Shown here in pieces: positions 57,173-64,000 of a stretch of DNA of 64,000 nucleotides. The position numbers were made by a program, and so were the translations under genes. The notes below the pieces were generated by a model that ran no database searches, was not told where the DNA came from, and was given only the letters and a program-made list of their open reading frames with translations. Each line of letters opens with the position of its first letter. Position 1 is the stretch's first letter. The DNA comes from Lentisphaerota bacterium. Its GTDB lineage: Bacteria; Verrucomicrobiota; Kiritimatiellia; UBA8416; JAIOPI01. The DNA is taken from positions 62,001 to 126,000 of the forward strand of contig JAIOPI010000010.1 of assembly GCA_021413965.1 (NCBI GenBank), read 5' to 3'.

Positions 57173-59911
57173 CTAGGGTGCATCCGGTACAATCTGGAAG
57201 TTCGCTCCGCCCCAGTTGTTCGTCACATGCTTGTAGTAGTAGGCCCGGCCCACTTCGAATCCAAAATTCGCGAAGTCATTGCTGAACCGGTCCCACCACC
57301 GGCCGTTCCGGCTGTCGTTGATGTGCTCCATCAACCAGTACGAGCGGTACCACTCCCCGTTCCGCCATTCCCAGATCTCGTCGCCCTTGTAGCCGGCCGC
57401 GACCGTGGGGCCATTGCTCACACCCCCCGAGGCCAACGATTCGAAACCCAGCTGATCGGCAGGCGTGCCGGCACCCAGGTTGTAATGCCACCGCGGCCGC
57501 GGCAGTGGCCAACCGAAGAAATTCCAGTTTCCGTTATCCGTCGTGATGTCAATCGCACTCACGGAACTCTCGAGCCAGGATTTGCCGCCGAACACCGTGT
57601 TGCCGCGATAGGCCGCACCGCTCCCGCGCACCACCCAGAACCCCATGCCCGGCGTCATCTGCACGTCTGCCGGGCCGCTGATATCCGAGTCGTACCAATA
57701 GACCGTCCCATTGACATTGGTGCGCAGGTGCAAAATCTTCCATGCCTTGTTCGAGTCGTAGAACTCGATGCGGTCAGCCGCCGCCAACGACTCGTCGGCA
57801 TGCAGCCCGCGCGCCAGTTGCTGGCCAAGTTGGTCGTTCACGTTGTTGGCACTGCTGCTGCCGTAGTCCACGGGCACGCACACCAGGTACCGCGTGCCCG
57901 CCGCGCGCGACTGCACGTGCATCGCCCATTCCTCGGTGTTCGTGTACGCCCCGCCGCCGTACGAGACCGACACACTGTAGAACCGCGACGTGTACAGCCC
58001 CGTGGCGTTGACGTCCGTCCACGTGTTCGTCCCCGTGGATCCGTCGCTGACCGCCGACTGCGGGACCTTCGCGAGCGTCACCTCGCTCGCCGCCGCCACC
58101 TGGAAGCGACGCGCCGTACGGTCCCCGACCGCGGCAAACGGCGTCGGCCCATCGAAACCACCACCCATGAAGGTGACCTGGAAATTGGACGATGTCGGGC
58201 TCGCCACGTCGGCAACGATGATGCGCATGTGGGAGTTGCTGACGTTGGGGGCGGTCCCCGCCGTCATCTCGCGCCCGTTGGACACCCCATCGTTGTCTGC
58301 GTCACCGCTCAGGGTGTTGCCGAGTCCGCCCAGGTACTCCGACTCCCAGCGGTCGGAAAGTCCATTGCCATCCCGATCAATGGACAGGGGCATCGCCGTC
58401 GCGATGCCGAAGCTGTCAAGGTACAGCGCGCCGCTGGCGCTCGGAGCGCTGGCGATGGTGGTGAAGTTCGACGTGGCGACCGACCAGGCCTCGCCCTGCG
58501 TGTTGCGCGCATAGGCGCGATAGTAATAGAGCTGCCCCGGCGTAAGCCCCGTCAAGGCGGCCGAGACAACGCCCCAGCGCTTCGCGTCCAACGCCCGGTA
58601 GGAAGACCACGCCGCCGCATTGGTGCCGCCGTCGGCGGGCCCGTAATACAGGGTCAGGCTTGGATACGGATAGCCGCCACGCACGTGGGTGGCGAGCCGC
58701 GCCCCGGTGGTCGTCACGTTGCTGGCTGACCCGTAGTTGCCAACGGAAGGCGCACTGACTGCGGGCACCGGCACGGCGCTCAGCTGCACGTCGTCGACGT
58801 AATACCGGTCGTTCGAATTGCTGTTGCCCACACTTTCATCGAACCGCACGCGCACCGCGATCTGGGTCTGCGCCATCCCCAGCGTCACCAGGTACGGATT
58901 CGGGGACACGGTCGTCGGGTTGGAGCCGTTCGTCGCGCCGAATTCCACGTCGATGCCGCCAAACCCGTCCACCAGTTTCACGCTGCCGCTGCCGTTCCAG
59001 CTGGCGCCGTTGTCGTACGAAAGATCCAGGTACAGATCGTCGCCCGTGTCCGGATTGTCCGCCGCGAAGGCAACCGAAAGCTGGACCGGCTCAACACTGC
59101 CCAGCACATTGGTCAGGACGCTGGTGAGCGGCACGTTATCAAAGACGACGTGGGGATCCGCGCTGCCCGTGTCTGAGCCGGTCAGCCCCAGCGACCACGC
59201 GCCCGAACTGTGCTTGAGGGTTGAAACCGCCACCGTGCCGATGCCCGCGTTCGTGCTTGCGCCCCAGCGGTCGGAGTGCGCACCGTCCGACGCTCGCGAG
59301 CGGATCAGGCGCCGCCCGTCGTCGATCCGAAGGGTGCCGTTCAGGGTCACGTTGTCCAAGCGCCACGTGCCGATCCCGTCCACCGCGTTGGTCGCGTACA
59401 GCCGAAGGTATACCGTGCCGGTCACATCCAGGGGGCGCGCGTCCGCCACGAGCTGGCTGTGGTAGTTTTCGGCCGCACCGACGTCGCCGCTTCCCAGGGT
59501 GTAGAAGGTCGTTCCGTCCAGGCTGTAGTGAACCACCCACTGTTCGGGTCCCGTGGCTGAACGCCGGCAATCAAAGGCCAGGCTGTCCAGATGCGCCACG
59601 TATCCCGGCGCCAGGACCACCGTGAACCCGAAATGGCTCCCGAGGTAGGTGTTGGTCCAAATCGTGTAGCTGTAGCCCTTGCCGGTCGCCGGGAACCCTT
59701 GATCAAAAGCCGCCGTCCCGTTGCCCACATGGAAGAAGTCAGATGCGGTCACCACGCTGCTGACACTGCTGGCCACCAGATTCGTGGCATCAAAATTATA
59801 GCTCGCCAGCACCGTCGCCCGCGCGGAAGGTGCCGCCAGCACCCCCGCCGCAAGCACGGCCAGGCATCCCCGCCACACACGCGCGCGGCAAATCTGTACG
59901 GTGGCCTTCAT
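57173..59911 (-). CDS. Secreted 912-residue protein with beta domains, Ca-binding repeat and novel C-terminal module
   Basis: Signal peptide MKATVQICRARVWRGCLAVLAAGVLAAPSARA, then beta-rich segments (ATVLASYNFDATNLVASSVSS ...; GTVYLRLYATNAVDGIGTWRLDNVTLNG). A fibronectin-like part follows (GLTPGQLYYYRAYARNTQGEAWS), then an Asp-rich calcium-binding stretch (DRDGNGLSDRWESEYLGG, DADNDGVSNGREMTAGTAPN) near residues 505-550. The last ~320 residues match the lipoprotein encoded downstream: EEWAMHVQSRAAGTRYLVCVPV, LGQQLARGLH, GDEIWEWRNGEWYRSYWLM and GRWWDRFSNDFANFGFEVGRAYYYKH. It begins one base after the preceding stop. Role unknown; it is probably an extracellular or outer-surface protein. Confidence 0.75.
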   Translation of the reverse strand: MKATVQICRARVWRGCLAVLAAGVLAAPSARATVLASYNFDATNLVASSVSSVVTASDFFHVGNGTAAFDQGFPATGKGYSYTIWTNTYLGSHFGFTVVLAPGYVAHLDSLAFDCRRSATGPEQWVVHYSLDGTTFYTLGSGDVGAAENYHSQLVADARPLDVTGTVYLRLYATNAVDGIGTWRLDNVTLNGTLRIDDGRRLIRSRASDGAHSDRWGASTNAGIGTVAVSTLKHSSGAWSLGLTGSDTGSADPHVVFDNVPLTSVLTNVLGSVEPVQLSVAFAADNPDTGDDLYLDLSYDNGASWNGSGSVKLVDGFGGIDVEFGATNGSNPTTVSPNPYLVTLGMAQTQIAVRVRFDESVGNSNSNDRYYVDDVQLSAVPVPAVSAPSVGNYGSASNVTTTGARLATHVRGGYPYPSLTLYYGPADGGTNAAAWSSYRALDAKRWGVVSAALTGLTPGQLYYYRAYARNTQGEAWSVATSNFTTIASAPSASGALYLDSFGIATAMPLSIDRDGNGLSDRWESEYLGGLGNTLSGDADNDGVSNGREMTAGTAPNVSNSHMRIIVADVASPTSSNFQVTFMGGGFDGPTPFAAVGDRTARRFQVAAASEVTLAKVPQSAVSDGSTGTNTWTDVNATGLYTSRFYSVSVSYGGGAYTNTEEWAMHVQSRAAGTRYLVCVPVDYGSSSANNVNDQLGQQLARGLHADESLAAADRIEFYDSNKAWKILHLRTNVNGTVYWYDSDISGPADVQMTPGMGFWVVRGSGAAYRGNTVFGGKSWLESSVSAIDITTDNGNWNFFGWPLPRPRWHYNLGAGTPADQLGFESLASGGVSNGPTVAAGYKGDEIWEWRNGEWYRSYWLMEHINDSRNGRWWDRFSNDFANFGFEVGRAYYYKHVTNNWGGANFQIVPDAP

Positions 59912-59912
59912 C

Positions 59913-60515
59913 TCAGTTCTTCACCCGGAATCTCTGGAAGTACGCATTCGTCGAGGATGACCAGAAGGGCACGTTGGTGATGACCGTCGTCGACAGCCGG
60001 TTGGGCACCTCGTCCGCCAGGAAGAGTGACCAGCGGTGCGTCACGTAGTCCAGGTTCACCGTGTAGCGCCGCCACACGTTGGACGGCACGGTCTGGCTCA
60101 GCGTCAACCACGTGTTGTTGCTGGTGACGCGCAGCGCCCCGCTGCTGTCCACGTAAAACGCGGCGGCGACACTGCCCGTGATCGACGGCGGCGCATCGTT
60201 GCTCGGATACCGCTGCCGGGCATAGAAGTCGATCCACACATTGGTCACCGCCGGGTCGTTGAAACTGTTCCACAACACGGCATTCGTCGCCACGACCGCC
60301 GCCTTCGCTCCGTCGAACGCCACCGTGGTCTGGACCTGCACATCGCGCTGCCGCTGTGATTCCCAGCTGTTTTGCGCGTGCAGCACGCCGGAGGGCAGGG
60401 TGTCGAAAGGTTCCATGAACGGTACCGTCCCCGCGCGCAGGCCGGCCGCTGCGAGCAGGCCAAGCGCCAGCCCCGGGACCCACCCCCGGCGCCGGGCTCC
60501 CGAACGGGGCCGCAT
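59913..60515 (-). CDS. Secreted jelly-roll-like protein
   Basis: A protein of about 200 residues. Starting at ATG 60515 gives a canonical signal peptide (RRRGWVPGLALGLLAAAGLRAG). ATG 60590, 16 bases after the upstream stop, is a longer alternative. The mature part (TVPFMEPFDTLPSGVLHAQNSWESQRQRDVQVQTTVAFDGAKAAVV ... WIDFYARQRY ... GSVAAAFYVDSSGALRV ... VWRRYTVNLDYVTHRWSLFLADEVP ... FQRFRVKN) has the order of beta strands seen in LamG/concanavalin-type domains. No catalytic residues can be named. It sits in the minus-strand run of secreted proteins. Function unknown. Confidence 0.68.
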   Translation of the reverse strand: MRPRSGARRRGWVPGLALGLLAAAGLRAGTVPFMEPFDTLPSGVLHAQNSWESQRQRDVQVQTTVAFDGAKAAVVATNAVLWNSFNDPAVTNVWIDFYARQRYPSNDAPPSITGSVAAAFYVDSSGALRVTSNNTWLTLSQTVPSNVWRRYTVNLDYVTHRWSLFLADEVPNRLSTTVITNVPFWSSSTNAYFQRFRVKN

Positions 60516-60606
60516 GTGCCCCGCCCAGGCCGCCCTGGACAAGGCGGCAGCCGCTATCGACACCCGCTGCGTTAACCGTCCCGCTTTCATAAGCCTGATC
60601 GCACCT

Positions 60607-63600
60607 TCACTCGAACAAGTAGAACACCTTGCCGGCCGCGTTCACCGCCGTGATCGTCACCTGCACCGTGATCGTGTCCTGGTTGCCAAAATTGTCAGTG
60701 GCCTGAACCACGAAACTGTCGGACCCCGAATAGTACAGGGCCGGCGTATAGCTCACGCTGACCGACCCGCCCGTGCCGTTCGCTGACGCCACGCCATAGA
60801 ACGGGGCGCTGAGCACGCTCCAATGAATCACGTCCCCGTATGGCGTGTCGGGATCGGTCGCGTTCAGGGTCAGGCTGAACGGCGTCGGATCCCCGTTCTC
60901 CGACATGGTCACACTCACGGACACCCCTTCCGTGATGACCGGCGCAAACGACAGCGTCGTCTGGGTCCCGTAGAGCGCGTTCGTCGTCAGGTAGTTGATG
61001 CCGCCGTTGCTCCCGTTGTATTCGAACAGCCCGAAGGCGTAAGGCGTGGCCGGCATCAGTCCCGTTACCGTCACGCTCGTCCCGTTGCCATTGTACACCG
61101 CATAGACGCCTGCCGCGATGGCCGCCCCGTTGCTGTGAATGGCGTCCGCCGCGTACACGGTGGCATCCAGCGGCACGCTGGTGACGTTCGTCCCCACCCG
61201 CGCCACCAGCAGGCGGTTCGCGCCGTCTCCAGGCTGCCACGAGACCGTCATCTGCGTGTTCGTCACCGCGCTGAACACCAGATTGCTGGACGGGACCGTC
61301 GGCTCCGCCGCCAACACGCCCGTCCCCGCCAGCTGGAAGTCGTAGGGGTTCTGCGGCGTGTCGTTGTTCGCCAGGCTCACCGTCGCCGTGTAGACACCCA
61401 CCGCATCCGGCGCAAAGCGGATCGTAAACGTCGTGGTCGCGTTCGGATTCACGTTGCTCGTCGCCGGCTGCATCACCACCCAGAAATTCGTCGAGCCGCT
61501 CACGACAACGGCAGGCGCATTCGTCAGGTCCAGCGCGTAAGTGGCGTTGAGATTCGTCACCGTGAAGGTGTGGTCAAAGACCATATCCGCCACCACGTTG
61601 CTGAAGGTCGTTCCGTCGTCGAGGGCGGGCGTCGTATCCCCGTCCGGAATCGTGATGGCCGTGTTCGTGCCCAACACCGCCATCACGGGACCGAAGAGCA
61701 GGGCAACATCATGCGTCGAGACGACCACCCGCCCGGTCACGCTGCCGGTCCAATTGGTGGACGCGAACGCCCCCACGATGTCATTGCCGATGGCATTGAC
61801 GTTGGTCAGGATGACATAGCGGCCAGCAGCCACCGCCCCGATGTTGCTCACCGTCAGGGTACCCGCGAGGGTGATGTCGTTCCCCATGCTGATGGGCGCG
61901 ATCGCGCTGTCGCGCAACGTCACCTCGAGTTCGCCGTTGTTCAGCGGGGACATGAACAGGTCATCCCCCACCGTCACACTCGGCGCCGAGCCCAGCACGG
62001 ACAGCACGCCGCGCCCCGTCGCGCTGTCCGTATCCCCGAGGTTGATGTCACCCGCGCCGCTGATGGACACCGTGCCATTGGTGATGCTGTAGAAACCGTA
62101 GCGGCTCCCGGACGTGCCCTGCGAACCGATGTTGAGAGATTGATTCTCGACCAGCTGGAGCGCGCCGCCGGTCTGGTTGACGATACCGGTCACGTTCAGG
62201 CCCGCCGCCACGTTGAAGGCGTTCGAGGCGGCGCCTGCCGTGATGGTGCCGCCGGAGACGTTCAGCGTGGACACCCCGTTCGTGCCCAGGTCAAAGCCAT
62301 CCGTGGCCATCTCTCCGCCCGAAACGTTAACCGTCCCCCCGTGATCCACATTGAAATCGCCATTGCCCGTCGTCGCCAGCCGGCCGCCCGTCAGATTCAG
62401 CACCGACCCGCTGACATAATCGCTGACCCGAATGATGGCCGCCGTCACGGTGCCGCCGGAAATGGTCAGCGTGCCTTGCCCGATGCGGCCCACCACCACG
62501 CTGCCCAGCGTCTGCAACGTGCCACTGCTGACCGTCACGGTGCCCGTCGCGCCGGCAGCGCTGCCAATGTTCAGGTCATTGGTGGCCAGGACCATGCCGC
62601 CGGAGACCTGTAGGGCCCCGCGCGCCGCACTGCTGGCACCGATCTCAATCGAACGGGATACGGCCAGCAGCGCACCGCCCTGCACCGACACCGTACTCTC
62701 CGCGCCGGCACCGTTCACGGCCTCTCCAATCACCACGTCCTTCGCGTTGGCCACCATGACCGTCGCGCTCCCCGACAGCGTCATCGCGCCATAGCCGCTG
62801 GAACCGACAAACACGTGCTCGCCGGCCCCCGCGCCTCCGGCATTCAGCCGGCCGGCGGTCATGGTCAGCGTCCCCGTGGACCCGGGGTCAAACCCCAGGA
62901 TGATGTCGTTCGTCACGCCCAGTGTGCCACCGCTCATGGCCACGTGCCCGTCGCCACCCACGTTGAAGCCGACGTACATGTGCGACTGCGCCACCACCGC
63001 CCCGCCCGCCACCGTCAGCGTGCTGCCAAGATCCTCAGCGCCGCCCATGCTGCCCGCGCCCACCGCCAAATCCCCGATCGACGTCACGACGCCCGAATCG
63101 GTCACCGTCATCAACCCGATACCGGCCGAACCGATCGTCGTGGCGCCCGTCACCGTCAGCGACCCGCCGCTGATCAGGTAGGTCCCCAGATCGCCGGGAT
63201 TCTCGCCCAGGGTCAGTGTGGTGTTGATCCCCAGGCTGCCGGCGGTCTGCTCGACCGTGCCCGTGCCTCCGTCCGCCCCGCTGTCAAAACCGTTGTCCCC
63301 GACCAGCAGGCTCAGGGCCCGTTCGCCGGCCTGCGCCACCACCGCCGTGTACCCACCATTCACGAACGCCGTGTCGATCGCACCTGGCTCCACGTTCGAC
63401 GTCCAGTTCGTTGCGTTGCTCCAGTCCCGGTCCACCCCGGCTCCCGCATCCCACTCGAACGTCGGAACCTCGAACGTGATGCTGTTCGTCGAAGTCAGGG
63501 CATCGTCGGCGCGATCGCCGTCGGTGTCCGTCATGATGATCTGCGCCGTCCAGGTCCCGCCCTGGATGCCGCCCGGTACCGCGGTCGCCGTGACGGAAAA

Positions 63601-64000
63601 CGGCCTCGCATTCGTCTCCCCGTTGGCGATGTTGTTGGTCAGCATCGCCGTCAGCCGGACCGCACCGCTCGGGTCCAGCAGGCGCAGGAACGGCGAGTTG
63701 TCCGGCACGTTCGTGCTGGTCCCGTTGACCCGCAATCCGCTGTACGCGTCTTGCACCCGCCCGGTGATCGACCATCCGCCGGCCCCCAGCTCCGCACCCG
63801 TGACCAGGCCCGTCCCGCGGCTGTTGCCGAAGATCCGCAGCGACGTCGCCGTCGGCGGCGTGCTGTCGTCGTCCGTCACGCCCAGGAACGACAGCGCGTT
63901 GGTGATCACCGTGCGATCCCGCGGCACGGGGTCCCCATCAACGTCAAAGGTCATCCCGCGGTCGTTGTCGTTGTCCTCCGCGCTCGCCGTCAGGTAGAAG
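60607..64000 (-). CDS. Large beta-repeat surface protein (5' end beyond the window)
   Basis: The frame is open from base 64000 to the stop at 60607, so at least 1130 residues are visible and the start is outside the window. The N-terminal visible third contains FEWDAGAGVDRDWSNATNWTSNVEPGAIDTAFVNGG, then about fifteen repeats of the T5SS/PEP-CTERM-associated type (for example LGTYLISGGSLTVTGATTIGSAG and GTVTVSSGTLQTLGSVVVGRIG). After these comes a choice-of-anchor D-like domain (FTVTNLNATYALDLTNAPAV ... FTIRFAPDAVGVYTATVSLANND), a fibronectin-III-like domain and a cadherin-like domain (DPDTPYGDVIHWSVLSAPFYG ... YTPALYYSGSDSFVVQATDNFG). Probably an exported adhesin. No autotransporter barrel or PEP-CTERM signal is at the C-terminus. 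The next gene starts within 92 bases. Confidence 0.8.
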   Translation of the reverse strand, partial: FYLTASAEDNDNDRGMTFDVDGDPVPRDRTVITNALSFLGVTDDDSTPPTATSLRIFGNSRGTGLVTGAELGAGGWSITGRVQDAYSGLRVNGTSTNVPDNSPFLRLLDPSGAVRLTAMLTNNIANGETNARPFSVTATAVPGGIQGGTWTAQIIMTDTDGDRADDALTSTNSITFEVPTFEWDAGAGVDRDWSNATNWTSNVEPGAIDTAFVNGGYTAVVAQAGERALSLLVGDNGFDSGADGGTGTVEQTAGSLGINTTLTLGENPGDLGTYLISGGSLTVTGATTIGSAGIGLMTVTDSGVVTSIGDLAVGAGSMGGAEDLGSTLTVAGGAVVAQSHMYVGFNVGGDGHVAMSGGTLGVTNDIILGFDPGSTGTLTMTAGRLNAGGAGAGEHVFVGSSGYGAMTLSGSATVMVANAKDVVIGEAVNGAGAESTVSVQGGALLAVSRSIEIGASSAARGALQVSGGMVLATNDLNIGSAAGATGTVTVSSGTLQTLGSVVVGRIGQGTLTISGGTVTAAIIRVSDYVSGSVLNLTGGRLATTGNGDFNVDHGGTVNVSGGEMATDGFDLGTNGVSTLNVSGGTITAGAASNAFNVAAGLNVTGIVNQTGGALQLVENQSLNIGSQGTSGSRYGFYSITNGTVSISGAGDINLGDTDSATGRGVLSVLGSAPSVTVGDDLFMSPLNNGELEVTLRDSAIAPISMGNDITLAGTLTVSNIGAVAAGRYVILTNVNAIGNDIVGAFASTNWTGSVTGRVVVSTHDVALLFGPVMAVLGTNTAITIPDGDTTPALDDGTTFSNVVADMVFDHTFTVTNLNATYALDLTNAPAVVVSGSTNFWVVMQPATSNVNPNATTTFTIRFAPDAVGVYTATVSLANNDTPQNPYDFQLAGTGVLAAEPTVPSSNLVFSAVTNTQMTVSWQPGDGANRLLVARVGTNVTSVPLDATVYAADAIHSNGAAIAAGVYAVYNGNGTSVTVTGLMPATPYAFGLFEYNGSNGGINYLTTNALYGTQTTLSFAPVITEGVSVSVTMSENGDPTPFSLTLNATDPDTPYGDVIHWSVLSAPFYGVASANGTGGSVSVSYTPALYYSGSDSFVVQATDNFGNQDTITVQVTITAVNAAGKVFYLFE

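Noticed and set aside
55408-58729. Two long plus-strand frames (552 and 595 codons) plus a third at 60823-62613
   Set aside because: All are antisense to the minus-strand secreted-protein genes, Arg/His/Pro-rich, with no signal peptides or domains.
62200-63300. Repetitive DNA suggesting a tandem array or CRISPR
   Set aside because: The repetition is at protein level (T5SS/PEP-CTERM-associated beta repeats) with variable spacing and no identical DNA repeats.

Overview
A high-GC (roughly 65%) bacterial chromosome segment, coding densely on both strands. I see no rRNA, tRNA, CRISPR array, integrase or transposase. The gene content suggests a Gram-negative PVC-group bacterium, most likely Kiritimatiellota or Verrucomicrobiota. 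The evidence is a PEP-CTERM protein with an exosortase, secreted proteins with Asp-rich calcium-binding repeats of the 'D-x-D-G-D/N-G-x-x-D-x-W-E' type, T5SS/PEP-CTERM-associated repeats, a lamin-tail/CotH giant, and outer-membrane genes (TonB receptor, ExbB/ExbD). The phylum is an inference; no marker gene is present.

Layout. 0-10 kb: a partial alkaline-phosphatase-superfamily enzyme; a translationally coupled PhyH dioxygenase and metallophosphoesterase; a CNNM/CorC-type membrane protein; exbB-exbD; a TonB-dependent receptor; and, on the minus strand, lemA with two TPM-domain genes. 10-17 kb: sulfur assimilation. cysK and two different cystathionine gamma-synthase-family enzymes on the minus strand face a CymR-like Rrf2 regulator and an APS reductase on the plus strand. 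A GATase-CutA fusion, a periplasmic rhodanese and a pterin dehydratase follow. 17-27 kb: an M1 aminopeptidase coupled to rfbD, a class B PBP-SEDS pair, a TSUP exporter, rfbB and rfbC (dTDP-rhamnose; rfbA is not here). 27-41 kb: a beta-helix secreted protein, a PEBP protein, an ArsR regulator with gcvT under a perfect 26-bp palindrome, a 2084-residue lamin-tail/CotH secreted protein, then gcvH-gcvPA-gcvPB, and an AbrB-VapC toxin-antitoxin pair. 42-49 kb (minus): the pyruvate dehydrogenase operon aceE-aceF-lpdA with a ferredoxin and YqhA. The single lpdA could serve both PDH and the glycine cleavage system. 49-50 kb: an Rrf2 regulator divergent from a hemerythrin/RIC-type protein.

50-64 kb is the most unusual part. 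A 1388-residue protein joins a complete exosortase (Cys/Arg/His triad) to about 1050 residues of TPR-like helices. It converges on a minus-strand run of secreted proteins: a PEP-CTERM protein, a lipoprotein, calcium-binding and jelly-roll-like proteins, and a large partial beta-repeat adhesin. The lipoprotein and the 912-residue protein share a C-terminal module of about 300 residues that I do not recognise.

Two features recur. Several genes have a good sigma70-type promoter whose -10 box lies only 6-10 bases before the start codon, which suggests leaderless mRNAs. Several short intergenic repeats of types that recur across unrelated bacterial genomes are also scattered here. Long open frames antisense to real genes are common in this GC-rich sequence and were discarded.
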